A DNA stretch of 64,000 bases from a virus (IMGVR_UViG_3300025011_000019:1-64000); one strand, 5' to 3'; shown: positions 33,993 through 41,944, numbered from the stretch's first letter. Numbers and translations: made by a program. Notes: generated from the sequence alone by a model not told the origin.

Positions 33993-34103
33993 TATGTGCT
34001 AACATTTTGCTCTTATCTATTTTGTGCTACCTGGTAAACATTTTTGTATTAATTCTAAATAATTAACCATTAATAAAACCTTAAAATAATTTTCCAAAAT
34101 CTA

Positions 34104-34131
34104 TAGACATTCGCTTAAAAATATATATAAT
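34104..34131 (+). promoter_or_regulatory. Promoter for 34173 gene
   Basis: TAGACA, 16 nt, TATAAT, preceded by CCTTAAAATAATTTTCC. Confidence 0.72.
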
Positions 34132-34172
34132 AATAAGTAAGAAGTTGTTCAAATTTGAAAGGAGTTTTTAAA

Positions 34173-34550
34173 ATGGCAAGTATTAAAACTGCTAAAATTG
34201 GAGATATGCTACAAGTTCCTTCGATCTTATTATTCCCTCAAAGGACTGGAAAATTTAATAGACATGGTTATTCTATAGGTAAAGTAATCAATGTTTTTAA
34301 ACATTCTGAAACAGGCGAAACGGTTGTAGAGGTCGAATATTTAGAAGCATTCCGCTACAAAAGCGATTTCCCTTTACAAGTAAAAAAATTCTTTGTTGGA
34401 AATTGTATGAAATTTAAACTGGAACCATGTACTTTATCTGATAAAGATGCAGAATTATATATCTCAAAAGCTGGATATAAACGCATAAATGGAAATGTAT
34501 ATGATCTTTATCAATCGGCATGTATTGATACATTTAATTTAGAAGTATAA
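34173..34550 (+). CDS. Unknown protein
   Basis: 125 aa from ATG 34173 (GAAAGGAG upstream). Beta-rich: 'AKIGDMLQVPSILLFPQRTGKF', 'GKVINVFKHSETGETVVEVEYLEAFRY', perhaps a small SH3-like barrel. Not recognised. Confidence 0.75.
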   Translation: MASIKTAKIGDMLQVPSILLFPQRTGKFNRHGYSIGKVINVFKHSETGETVVEVEYLEAFRYKSDFPLQVKKFFVGNCMKFKLEPCTLSDKDAELYISKAGYKRINGNVYDLYQSACIDTFNLEV

Positions 34551-34575
34551 AAGGAAGGGAAACCTTCCTTTTTCT
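34551..34575 (+). terminator. Terminator
   Basis: AAGGAAGG/CCTTCCTT with GAAA loop, then TTTTTC. Confidence 0.88.
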
Positions 34576-34681
34576 CTATTTCTAAAAATGCTCTCTAGTG
34601 ACCTCTGACATCATTCCATAACCCTTTATATCAATACTATCTTATCCAATCATCTTGCAAATACAAATATAAAATATTTTC

Positions 34682-34709
34682 TTGACATTGGCCTAAATAA
34701 GCGTATAAT
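34682..34709 (+). promoter_or_regulatory. Sigma-A promoter for structured leader RNA
   Basis: TTGACA, 16 nt, TATAAT; consensus in both boxes. The start site is predicted at about 34716, at the 5' arm of the closing stem. Confidence 0.85.
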
Positions 34710-34715
34710 AGTAAA

Positions 34716-34895
34716 TGTAGAGATAAGAGGAAAAAGCACATAGGGCATATGTTGAGGAAATGACTTGTTAATCAAGTGTATAAGACCTCACTAGTTCGGG
34801 AGGCTGGAAGGCCTATAATCCTCACTATTGGTTGAGGGAACAAAGATAACCCGGAACCCCTACAACTTGATAGAACTATCTACTTATCTCTATAC
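34716..34895 (+). ncRNA. Structured leader RNA or candidate riboswitch
   Basis: The transcript begins with TAGAGATAAG (34718-34727), which pairs with CTTATCTCTA (34883-34892), a perfect 10-bp closing stem around 155 nt. Inside: GAGG...CCTC enclosing ACTTG/CAAGT (34755-34790), a GTTCGGG/CCCGGAAC stem enclosing AGGC/GCCT and CCTCA/TGAGG. ATCAAGT (34771-34777) can also pair with ACTTGAT (34865-34871), a pseudoknot or switch. It is followed by AAAGGAG and the 34921 gene. I could not match it to a known riboswitch class. Confidence 0.6.
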
Positions 34896-34920
34896 TAAAT
34901 CTTAAAAGGAGTTTTGACTA

Positions 34921-35130
34921 ATGAGAATAGTGCAAAGTCAAACTGAAGGTAATTGCACAAAAATTATGATTATTACTTATAATGAAGGTGTTTCAATTTT
35001 TATAACTGGTGCATATGTAACCAGTGAAGGAAAACCAAATGCACTAAATCAATGCTTTGGAGTAAGAAGTTTTTCAAAATTTGAAGAGGCAGAGGAAAGA
35101 TTAAATTCTAGTTGTAAAAATTGGGGTTAA
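34921..35130 (+). CDS. Small unknown protein under the structured leader
   Basis: 69 aa, beta-rich ('TKIMIITYNEGVSIFITGAYVTSEG'). Not recognised. AAAAGGAG precedes ATG 34921. It is the direct target of the 34716-34895 leader. Confidence 0.75.
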   Translation: MRIVQSQTEGNCTKIMIITYNEGVSIFITGAYVTSEGKPNALNQCFGVRSFSKFEEAEERLNSSCKNWG

Positions 35131-35146
35131 TTGGAGGTTTTAATTA

Positions 35147-35371
35147 ATGAAAAAAGGCCAAAAATTCTGGTATTATGGTGAATTAGTTACTTATACTTAC
35201 TATAGCATAAAATACAATTCCCATCATTTTAGCAATTCGGTTTGCAAAGATAATCAAATTTCTGTCATTGGTACAAAAGACTATCATAATTTTTCTGAAG
35301 TCCTTGCTAATCAGGAATATCATAAAAGTTATAAAATTCCTGAAATCAATGAAAATGAAGTATTATTTTAA
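35147..35371 (+). CDS. Small aromatic-rich unknown protein
   Basis: 74 aa, MKKGQKFWYYGELVTYTYYSIKYNSHHF... . TTGGAGG precedes ATG 35147; it is cotranscribed with 34921 (16 nt apart). Not recognised. Confidence 0.73.
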   Translation: MKKGQKFWYYGELVTYTYYSIKYNSHHFSNSVCKDNQISVIGTKDYHNFSEVLANQEYHKSYKIPEINENEVLF

Positions 35372-35440
35372 AGACTCGATTCCCTCCTATTACATATGTA
35401 GAAGCAGCAAAATAAACACAAACCACAAAATAAATTCTCT

Positions 35441-35466
35441 AAGAGGCTCTAACGAGTCTCTTTTCT
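35441..35466 (+). terminator. Terminator
   Basis: AGAG-G-CT/AG-T-CTCT stem followed by TTTTCTATT. Confidence 0.75.
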
Positions 35467-35646
35467 ATTCCCCTTATAATCCTTCACCTATCCACAAAAA
35501 CCTTCTTACAATCAATCCTAGCGCATATCACAGCAATATAAACCACATTCCGCTACAATCTCAAATCCTATAATCCTAATAATTATCAACCATCCTTATC
35601 AATCCCATATTCCCGATCACAACAAAAACAAACCCTAAAATAAATA

Positions 35647-35676
35647 TTGACATATCATATTCAATCATGCTATAAT
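35647..35676 (+). promoter_or_regulatory. Sigma-A promoter for 35863 operon
   Basis: TTGACA, 18 nt, TATAAT, with CCCTAAAATAAATA directly upstream. Confidence 0.82.
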
Positions 35677-35730
35677 TAATTTTACCCAATTATACAAAAT
35701 AAATTTCTAAGGAAAGGAGTTGAGCGAACT

Positions 35731-35790
35731 ATACTAATTATTAATTTTATTAATTTTGCTATTACTATCTATAGATCCGGCTATACATAA
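35731..35790 (+). CDS. Putative leader peptide, 19 aa, ATA start
   Basis: GAAAGGAG, then 11 nt later ATA and a hydrophobic frame ending ...YRSGYT and TAA. It sits in the 180-nt leader of the 35863 gene, which has its own second ribosome site. A TTG frame starting inside the leader gives only five codons. Low confidence; see the related frames at 27961 and 44630. Confidence 0.35.
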   Translation: MLIINFINFAITIYRSGYT

Positions 35791-35862
35791 TAATCTAATC
35801 AATTATCCGTCCTTAATCTTTAGTCAATTATAAAAATAAAATAATGAAAGAGGTAAAACAAA

Positions 35863-36168
35863 ATGAATGAATTTGATCTATTTGATTTTATGTACAATCC
35901 TTATGGCCCTAATGGACTGGAAGAAGAGCAGGAACCTCAAGTATTAAACCTTAAATACATCCTAGAATACTGTAATGAATATTCCTTAGAGTCAGCACCA
36001 GAGACAATATATCATGAATGGATACAATTATTAGAAAGTCAGCATCTATTTGTTTGTGAAATGATACTAGAGCCTTATATGAGGGTAATCGAGAGAAACA
36101 CTGGTAAAATAGTAATGGAACATAATGAACAAAGACAAAATATAAATATAGAAGAAGAAGAAAAATAG
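35863..36168 (+). CDS. Unknown acidic protein
   Basis: 101 aa, acidic, 'LKYILEYCNEYSLESAPETIYHEWIQLLESQHLFVCEMILEPYMRVIE'. Not recognised. GAAAGAGG precedes ATG 35863. One base separates it from the 36170 gene, so they are translated together. Confidence 0.75.
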   Translation: MNEFDLFDFMYNPYGPNGLEEEQEPQVLNLKYILEYCNEYSLESAPETIYHEWIQLLESQHLFVCEMILEPYMRVIERNTGKIVMEHNEQRQNINIEEEEK

Positions 36169-36169
36169 A

Positions 36170-37180
36170 ATGAATATATCTAAACTATATTTAGGATTAA
36201 CAATAAAAAATTACAAGGAATTATGTATTTTCTTAGAAATACCAGTCAAAGGAGGCAACGGCAAACAAATACAATTAAACGAATTATCTAGATATTGTAA
36301 TTTTACTAAAGAAGGTAAAAAATTTACTTTTAATGAGATATATGAGGAACCACTAGAAAAAATAGATTTAAGATCAGAGGGTAATAATTCTAAATATGTA
36401 GAACATATTCAAGCTCAATTATTACATACACTATCTAAGGCTGAAGGGCATAAATATACTATTACTAAAAATAATTTATTTGAATCTCTTGGAATGGTTA
36501 ACGCTCAATACTTAGATAAAGCACTAGTAATAAAATTCTTGTCTAAAAAGGATAGTAGATTTACAAAATTCAATATTAATCACTTATATTTAAGAACCAA
36601 TGATAGATTGACTAGAATCCTATTTGATTCTTTAAATAGTTTAAAAAGAAGATGTCTAATTGACTATAATGAATTACATATAATAGTTAAAATAGATGAT
36701 GAAGGAAAAGAGCATCATCTAAGGGCCAATGATGATGAAAAAACTTTAATTATGAGTATTAAATATAATGTATTGCAAGACATGAAACTTAATACTATCA
36801 CTCAGGTTATGTTTAAATTTAAGACTGAAGAATTTTACAAAAGAGTTAATAAGAAACTAAAAGAATATGGTATAGATTACGCATATAAGCAAATAGAGTT
36901 ATTATTTGAACAAGAAGATGTATTACACGAACTTAATAAGATTGAATTACAGCAACATAAAAAGAATTTAAATGATAAAGTAATCGAAACAATGACTATA
37001 AATACAAGAGATACCTTTTACAATAATGAAAAAGAATACAATGAAGGGTTAATGGATTTCTTACTTAATGAAAGACCAATGATAGGGAGATATAATGAAA
37101 TGAAGTTTACAGGATTTAAACATAATTCAGACTATATTGATATACAATTAGAATTAATTGAATATATATTAAGAATTTAA
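36170..37180 (+). CDS. Unknown protein with N-terminal module shared by phage/plasmid DNA-binding proteins
   Basis: 336 aa. Residues 10-70 ('TIKNYKELCIFLEIPVKGGNGKQIQLNELSRYCNFTKEGKKFTFNEIYEEPLE') match a module often at the start of phage and plasmid proteins of Bacillota, usually followed by helix-rich DNA-binding parts. The remainder is helical and basic, 'TNDRLTRILFDSLNSLKRRCLID'. It may be a replication or partition protein; this is inference from position near the control region and composition. Confidence 0.76.
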   Translation: MNISKLYLGLTIKNYKELCIFLEIPVKGGNGKQIQLNELSRYCNFTKEGKKFTFNEIYEEPLEKIDLRSEGNNSKYVEHIQAQLLHTLSKAEGHKYTITKNNLFESLGMVNAQYLDKALVIKFLSKKDSRFTKFNINHLYLRTNDRLTRILFDSLNSLKRRCLIDYNELHIIVKIDDEGKEHHLRANDDEKTLIMSIKYNVLQDMKLNTITQVMFKFKTEEFYKRVNKKLKEYGIDYAYKQIELLFEQEDVLHELNKIELQQHKKNLNDKVIETMTINTRDTFYNNEKEYNEGLMDFLLNERPMIGRYNEMKFTGFKHNSDYIDIQLELIEYILRI

Positions 37181-37191
37181 TAAATTAAAAT

Positions 37192-37285
37192 TTAGTTGAC
37201 AGTTTATAAATCATAAATATAATATAGCATGGTGACAAATGTTATAGTTCTTTATACTACGACTTTTAAACTGTCAACTAATTTC
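37192..37285 (+). terminator. 15-bp hairpin acting as terminator and containing a promoter
   Basis: TTAGTTGACAGTTTA (37192-37206) pairs with TAAACTGTCAACTAA (37267-37281), followed by TTTCTTTTTC. The TTGACA of the next promoter is in the 5' arm and TATAAT in the loop, so RNA from upstream is terminated while RNA initiated inside lacks the 5' arm and reads through. Confidence 0.75.
37196..37223 (+). promoter_or_regulatory. Sigma-A promoter inside the hairpin
   Basis: TTGACA, 16 nt, TATAAT. Downstream 230 nt have no gene but a perfect AATTTCCG/CGGAAATT hairpin (about 37376-37391), so a small RNA is possible. Confidence 0.75.
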
Positions 37286-37459
37286 TTTTTCTCTATTTGT
37301 CTTTTTAAAAGTGCCAACTTTTCTCTAATCCTTAAATTTATACGGTGACTTAGGAACGCAAGCATAATTTCCGGCAAGTGTGCGGAAATTCTGGTATATA
37401 CTTCTAATAATTTTTTTCTTATAATCTTAAATCTATAAACACTAATATAAATTATTCTA

Positions 37460-37488
37460 TAGACATTGCTCTCCTATTTTGTTATACT
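37460..37488 (+). promoter_or_regulatory. Promoter for 37532 operon
   Basis: TAGACA, 17 nt, TATACT. Confidence 0.7.
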
Positions 37489-37531
37489 ATCAATATTAAA
37501 CATACCCAAATCAATAAAAGGAGGTTTCCCA

Positions 37532-37981
37532 ATGGCAAAGCGTAGAACTAAACAAGACATGCAAAAAGCAGCAAATACATGTCGCTTATTTCTCTTATCC
37601 GACAATAATCCCCATACTGCATACGAGCAATACATAAAAGACCATATGCTTTCTGGTCAACCAATGCCTTATTATATCCAAGGAATCAAAGACTTTATTA
37701 CAGCATCAAAACTCTTGGAATCTGATATCCTGGCAATCAAAAAAGAAAAAGAACGCTCAGAGAATCAATTAGCAGAAAAACAATCTGATATGGAATTGAT
37801 CAAATCATTAGACGTTAAGTTAGTAATGCAAGCTTATAAAACATCATCGGGCAATGCTAAACTAGAATTATGCAATTTAGCAAATATGGTACACGCTAAA
37901 GACTTTACCGGAATTACGCAATCAGAAATCTACACTGCAAAGGAATTCCAATTAATTAAAGAAAGTAGGTACACCTCATGA
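37532..37981 (+). CDS. Helical unknown protein
   Basis: 149 aa from ATG 37532 (AAAGGAGG upstream). Basic N-terminus 'MAKRRTKQDMQKAANTCRLFLLS' then a long helix 'KLLESDILAIKKEKERSENQLAEKQSDM'. Not recognised. Its stop overlaps the start of the secreted protein gene (ATGA). Confidence 0.76.
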   Translation: MAKRRTKQDMQKAANTCRLFLLSDNNPHTAYEQYIKDHMLSGQPMPYYIQGIKDFITASKLLESDILAIKKEKERSENQLAEKQSDMELIKSLDVKLVMQAYKTSSGNAKLELCNLANMVHAKDFTGITQSEIYTAKEFQLIKESRYTS

Positions 37982-38295
37982 AAAAACTAATATCTATCTT
38001 AACAATTTCCCTCACTCTCCTAACATCCTCTATCCTAACAACTTCAGCAAATCCCACAATACAACCTGGCTCTGACACCTCATACACAATGATAGCACTG
38101 GCCACACAATCTATCTACAATCCACCAAATTCTTGTTACCATACAACTATTCAAAATGAAAATGGCGATGCCTTTATAATCCTCACAACAGACAATGTTA
38201 CAAACAAATGGTTTGAATGCTCAGTTGACAGTAATAATACACCGGAAAATATAAAAGATGATAAAATAATTGATCTTGGATTGCTAGAGGAATAA
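37978..38295 (+). CDS. Small secreted protein
   Basis: 105 aa with a typical Sec signal peptide (MKKLISILTISLTLLTSSIL, probable cut after TTSA about residue 24), then a mature part of 80 residues with two cysteines (C55, C83) that could form a disulfide. No family recognised. It starts in the ATGA overlap with 37532. Confidence 0.78.
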   Translation: MKKLISILTISLTLLTSSILTTSANPTIQPGSDTSYTMIALATQSIYNPPNSCYHTTIQNENGDAFIILTTDNVTNKWFECSVDSNNTPENIKDDKIIDLGLLEE

Positions 38296-38331
38296 ATCTT
38301 AAAATAAAATTATCTACTACCAAAACTATTC

Positions 38332-38364
38332 AACCTATGCTATAATGTTGGCATAGGTTTTTTA
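38332..38364 (+). terminator. Terminator with an extended -10 promoter in its loop
   Basis: AACCTATGC (38332-38340) pairs with GCATAGGTT (38351-38359) followed by TTTTTT. The loop begins TATAATGTTG; with TGC before it, this forms TGCTATAAT, an extended -10 box serving the 38411 gene. Confidence 0.78.
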
Positions 38365-38410
38365 TTGTAATTAATTCAAATCTAAAATATTAGAAAGAAG
38401 GTAAATACAT

Positions 38411-38959
38411 ATGATCAAATTAACCGAACTCAAACGCATGATAAAAGCCAATAACTTGAACCCTTGTTTTTATGCTGAAGGATTAAATAATGTCATTTTC
38501 AACTATAAGCAACAACTTACTATTATTTTAAAGCAAATTGACCAACCAAAACTATTTGCTTATTTACAATCAACTAATTATGTCTCTGCTGATCTAAAAT
38601 TCACTCCTTATAATCTAGATATGGATCTTAAAAATAAATTTGAGAGAATCACAGCTAACAAACTGGAGCATACACAAATGTTAGTGGACACCGGAATACA
38701 ATTCCACAAAAAAGGAAAATGGAAAGACGAAGAGAAAATTCTTTACAAAGTATTCAAAACTGAAAAAGGATTAATGAAGATCAAAGATGAATACCTTTGT
38801 ATACTTAATCAAGATGTTAAAAAAGGAGTTATGCTAAAAACAAATGAAGCGCATAGCATGGTATTTATATATAATAATACATTTGACATTATCGGCGTTT
38901 GCGTGGGAGAAAAATTCGAAATGAGCGAACTAACAGAATATACACAATGGGGATCTTAA
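38411..38959 (+). CDS. Unknown protein
   Basis: 182 aa, basic alpha/beta, 'FNYKQQLTIILKQIDQPKLFAYLQST', 'HSMVFIYNNTFDIIGVCVGEKFEMSEL'. Not recognised. AAGAAGG precedes ATG 38411. Confidence 0.75.
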   Translation: MIKLTELKRMIKANNLNPCFYAEGLNNVIFNYKQQLTIILKQIDQPKLFAYLQSTNYVSADLKFTPYNLDMDLKNKFERITANKLEHTQMLVDTGIQFHKKGKWKDEEKILYKVFKTEKGLMKIKDEYLCILNQDVKKGVMLKTNEAHSMVFIYNNTFDIIGVCVGEKFEMSELTEYTQWGS

Positions 38960-38985
38960 GGAGCTTTACAGCTTCTTTTTTCTTT
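38958..38985 (+). terminator. Terminator
   Basis: AAGGAGCT/AGCTTCTT with one G-U pair, then TTTTTCTTTG. Confidence 0.82.
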
Positions 38986-39066
38986 GCCTTAATACTAATT
39001 CCCTCTATCCATAATCCAACCTCTTAAAACCCTATCCACGGGCCTTAAAAACTAAAATAAAATAGT

Positions 39067-39095
39067 TTGACATTGCGCTATCTATCTATTATAAT
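39067..39095 (+). promoter_or_regulatory. Sigma-A promoter for 39108 gene
   Basis: TTGACA, 17 nt, TATAAT, preceded by GGGCCTTAAAAACTAAAATAAAATAG. Confidence 0.84.
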
Positions 39096-39107
39096 CTTAA
39101 TTAATAG

Positions 39108-39233
39108 ATCAAATATAAATTATTAGTACCGGAAACAATAGAAGAAGCAGAAATATGGATAAAAAATTATCAAAGAATCAGAACTCAAATTTGGGAATAT
39201 AATCAAACTCAATTAGATAATTACAAGGACTGA
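39108..39233 (+). CDS. Possible 41-aa protein with no ATG and no ribosome site
   Basis: The frame ATC 39108 to TGA 39233 reads 'KYKLLVPETIEEAEIWIKNYQRIRTQIWEYNQTQLDNYKD'. It has a consensus promoter just upstream and a terminator over its stop, so it is a complete unit, but no ATG, GTG or TTG begins the frame and no purine-rich site is present. The message would start about 5 nt before ATC, suggesting leaderless translation or a decayed gene. Confidence 0.45.
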   Translation: MKYKLLVPETIEEAEIWIKNYQRIRTQIWEYNQTQLDNYKD

Positions 39234-39252
39234 ATAAGTCCTTTTCTTTTTG
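39225..39252 (+). terminator. Terminator
   Basis: AAGGACT/AGTCCTT, then TTTCTTTTTG. Confidence 0.88.
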
Positions 39253-39446
39253 TCTCACAATCCCTCCATACCTTCCACGATGCCTTGTAAGCTCTCAGAT
39301 ATCCTACACTAATACAAATATACCACTAAATCATCAATAAGGCCACAAACAATGCTAAAATAATATTTATGTTTTGCTATTGTAATTGCGCTAGAAATAG
39401 ATTAATATATAAATATCAGATTAATTAAATAAAAGGAGTGCTTCAA

Positions 39447-39653
39447 ATGGCAAACTACAAAGCAATCTTATTAAATGATCAAGGCGCATGTCTGGCTGAA
39501 AGAAATTGTGATACAGTCGAGGAAATCAGAAATCTACTAAATGAGTATTCAGACCCAGAAAATATTGACTTAAGAGTGTTAGAAGATCATGAAGAAGTAG
39601 AAATAGGATGGTACATAGATAATGGATTTATGGAAGATTATGAAGAGAATTAG
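39447..39653 (+). CDS. Small acidic unknown protein
   Basis: 68 aa from ATG 39447 (AAAAGGAGTG upstream): 'MANYKAILLNDQGACLAERNCDTVEEIRNLLNEYSDPENIDLRVLED', a ferredoxin-like beta-alpha-beta pattern. Not recognised. Confidence 0.75.
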   Translation: MANYKAILLNDQGACLAERNCDTVEEIRNLLNEYSDPENIDLRVLEDHEEVEIGWYIDNGFMEDYEEN

Positions 39654-39685
39654 GAGCCAGTAATGGTTCCTTTTCTTTTTGTCTA
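39652..39685 (+). terminator. Terminator over stop codon
   Basis: AGGAGCC/GGTTCCT with one G-U pair, then TTTCTTTTTG. Confidence 0.85.
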
Positions 39686-39759
39686 AATACTTTCAAACTC
39701 TTGATTTATGGGATATAGTAAAGTGTAAAATAATTATTTTTAAAAACATTAAAAATCTA

Positions 39760-39787
39760 TTGCATTAATCTTAAAAATGATTATAAT
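39760..39787 (+). promoter_or_regulatory. Promoter for 39821 gene
   Basis: TTGCAT, 16 nt, TATAAT. Confidence 0.65.
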
Positions 39788-39820
39788 TATATTATAAGGT
39801 AAATAAAAGGAGTGCTGAAG

Positions 39821-40075
39821 ATGAGTAAAAAGTCGCGGTCAGTCGATACACAAACCCTTACTAAAATTAAAAAAGATGCTGAGAAAGTCAGAAAAATACA
39901 TGAGAAAATGGAAAAAATGGTTCAAGAACTAAAGGAAATTCACGAAGAGAATAATTGGTTAAATTACTTAAACAGTGCTAACGTGGAATTAACCGAGCAA
40001 GAAACTGGAGAATTTTATGAAGCATCAGACATTATAAATAGAGCAGAAAAAGTAATTATAAGAAAAGGCCAGTAA
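39821..40075 (+). CDS. Coiled-coil small protein
   Basis: 84 aa, MSKKSRSVDTQTLTKIKKDAEKVRK... : almost entirely charged heptad-like helix. Not recognised. AAAAGGAGTG precedes ATG. Confidence 0.74.
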   Translation: MSKKSRSVDTQTLTKIKKDAEKVRKIHEKMEKMVQELKEIHEENNWLNYLNSANVELTEQETGEFYEASDIINRAEKVIIRKGQ

Positions 40076-40090
40076 TGGTCTTTTCTTTAT
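40063..40090 (+). terminator. Terminator over stop codon
   Basis: AAAAGGCC/GGTCTTTT with a G-U pair, then CTTTATTCTTTTT. Confidence 0.82.
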
Positions 40091-40099
40091 TCTTTTTGT

Positions 40100-40129
40100 T
40101 TGACCTTATAATATATCCTATGATAAAAT
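40100..40129 (+). promoter_or_regulatory. Promoter for 40162 gene
   Basis: TTGACC, 18 nt, TAAAAT. Confidence 0.58.
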
Positions 40130-40161
40130 AGAGTATAAATAATTTTAGAAAGGGTGATGAT

Positions 40162-40320
40162 ATGATTAAAATTGAAATCGAAGAATCTCCTGAATATTCG
40201 CGCTGCACTTCATGTTTTGCAAAAGAGAATCTTAAAAACTTAATTATTGGATCAATACAGGTAACTTTATGCAAAACATGTCAAAATAAAATTATAAATA
40301 TTTTAAAAGATGCTGAATAA
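40162..40320 (+). CDS. 52-aa zinc-ribbon protein
   Basis: Starts ATG 40162 behind AAAGGGTGATG. CTSC (16-19) and CKTC (38-41) form a four-cysteine ribbon, then a helical tail. It has its own promoter and terminator. An overlapping frame on the other strand is judged spurious. Confidence 0.76.
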   Translation: MIKIEIEESPEYSRCTSCFAKENLKNLIIGSIQVTLCKTCQNKIINILKDAE

Positions 40321-40335
40321 AGCATCTTTTTCTTT
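40306..40335 (+). terminator. Terminator over stop codon
   Basis: AAAGATGCT/AGCATCTTT, then TTCTTTTC. Confidence 0.88.
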
Positions 40336-40432
40336 TCAATTTCTCAAACCAAATGCCCATTTTATTTGACATATCTAATAATATCTATACACTGTTAATT
40401 AATCATATAATAAATTTGAAAGGAGCGATAAA

Positions 40433-40621
40433 ATGAATATCAAAAAGAAGCATATTAATAAATTTATCAAATTAGCTAATGAATTGGATACGCTAATTAA
40501 AGAAATTAAAGAGTATTGCCCGGAAGCTCAATATTATGTGTCTGTAGAAACATTAAACCTAATGAACGGAGAAACGCACGATGACAAACATTTTCAGCAT
40601 TCATTGAGAGAGAAAATATAG
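40433..40621 (+). CDS. Small unknown protein
   Basis: 62 aa, helical N-terminus 'KKKHINKFIKLANELDTLIKEIKEYC'. AAAGGAG precedes ATG 40433. Not recognised. Confidence 0.74.
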   Translation: MNIKKKHINKFIKLANELDTLIKEIKEYCPEAQYYVSVETLNLMNGETHDDKHFQHSLREKI

Positions 40622-40680
40622 TGAAAAGTGTTGCTGTAAAAACATTGAGTGATGGAGACTGGTAAAATCAATAATTTTAA

Positions 40681-40723
40681 AATAAGAGTACAAAAAGACA
40701 TAAATAATTATTGTACTCTTATT
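40681..40723 (+). terminator. 13-bp hairpin
   Basis: AATAAGAGTACAA (40681-40693) pairs with TTGTACTCTTATT (40711-40723), then TGTTTTG. Confidence 0.68.
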
Positions 40724-40777
40724 TGTTTTGTGTTAAAATATAAATATCAGATACATATTAAAAAGGAGGTTTTCCAA

Positions 40778-41944
40778 ATGAAAGTATACAAATGTTTTAC
40801 ATCAGATTTCCAAGACCTAGAAAAGAAAATTAAGCGCATCACTAAAAAACTCGACAAGAACTCCCTCAAATGGTCTTTCGAAGTCCTTGGAGAATCAGGC
40901 GAAGAAGTTAGAGTTATTGACTATGTTAACCGCGATAATATACCATCTTGGCAATTCAGCCCTAAAGATTGTGGAATGGTTGTAGTCGATGTTACCTTAT
41001 ACACTTTTGAAATGGAATCACTAAAATTAGGCGAATTTGAAGTTCTGGCAGTAATTGAACATAATGCGGTTGAAGGCTCAAACGAAAATATCATACACGT
41101 TATCAAGGAAAATGCTTCAATCCCTGTTGAATATCGAACAGTAAAAAGTCACTGTCAACATTGCAATTCTGACAGAAAGAGAAACAAAACAGTCCTTCTG
41201 ATTAATTCAGAAAATGAAATTATCCAAGTTGGCAGCACTTGCATAAAAGAGTATACAGGGATTGACGGACTAAGCATCATAGGTAATTATCAAGACATAC
41301 ACGACATTTGTATTGAAGAACCTGCAATGGATTATGATAACCTCGGAAAACAATCTAAGTATTTAAAAACTCTTGATTATCTTACAAATTGTCTAAACTT
41401 GATTAACTCAGAAGGGTACAAAAAGGAAGAAACTAAAAACGAAGCTTGGGATCTAACCAAAAAATCTGGCAAAAATGAAAAATATGAAGTAATGGCCCAG
41501 GAAGTTATAACCTACTTCAAAAGCAAAGAGTTCAAAGAGTATGAAACATTCCAAAACAATATCAAAATATATCTTAGTAATGAGTACACCAAAATAAACG
41601 GAATTGTGGCCTATGCTTATGTAACTTATCAAAAGGAAATTGAAAAGGATATCAAAAGAGCAAAGGAAAACGAAGGTAAAAAAGATTCCAATTACGTTGG
41701 AGAAGTCAGTGAAAAAATTCAAACTGAATTAACCTATATGAATTCATATTCTTTTGATACCGAATGGGGAACCTCCTATATTCATAAATTTTTAGATCAA
41801 AATGGAAATATTTTTGTATGGAAGTCCTCAAATTCAGTAAGAGCGGATCAAGGTGAAGTTGTTAAAATCAAAGGTACAATTAAAGATCATTCCGAATACG
41901 CAGGAGCGAAGCAGACAATTTTAACTAGATGTAAAATAGCTTGA
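40778..41944 (+). CDS. Zinc-finger plus OB-fold phage/plasmid protein
   Basis: 388 aa from ATG 40778 (AAAAAGGAGG upstream). At about 125-165 'SHCQHCNSDRKRNKTVLLINSENEIIQVGSTCIKEYTG' is a signature seen in many phage and plasmid proteins of Bacillota (CxxC followed by VGstC). The C-terminal 80 residues ('GNIFVWKSSNSVRADQGEVVKIKGTIKDHSEYAGAKQTILTRCKI') look like an OB-fold nucleic acid binding domain. Probably binds single-stranded DNA or RNA; its role is not established. Confidence 0.82.
   Translation: MKVYKCFTSDFQDLEKKIKRITKKLDKNSLKWSFEVLGESGEEVRVIDYVNRDNIPSWQFSPKDCGMVVVDVTLYTFEMESLKLGEFEVLAVIEHNAVEGSNENIIHVIKENASIPVEYRTVKSHCQHCNSDRKRNKTVLLINSENEIIQVGSTCIKEYTGIDGLSIIGNYQDIHDICIEEPAMDYDNLGKQSKYLKTLDYLTNCLNLINSEGYKKEETKNEAWDLTKKSGKNEKYEVMAQEVITYFKSKEFKEYETFQNNIKIYLSNEYTKINGIVAYAYVTYQKEIEKDIKRAKENEGKKDSNYVGEVSEKIQTELTYMNSYSFDTEWGTSYIHKFLDQNGNIFVWKSSNSVRADQGEVVKIKGTIKDHSEYAGAKQTILTRCKIA

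Noticed and set aside
35268-35573. 101-codon frame overlapping the 35147 gene
   Set aside because: It is out of frame with a better gene, crosses a terminator and lacks a ribosome site.
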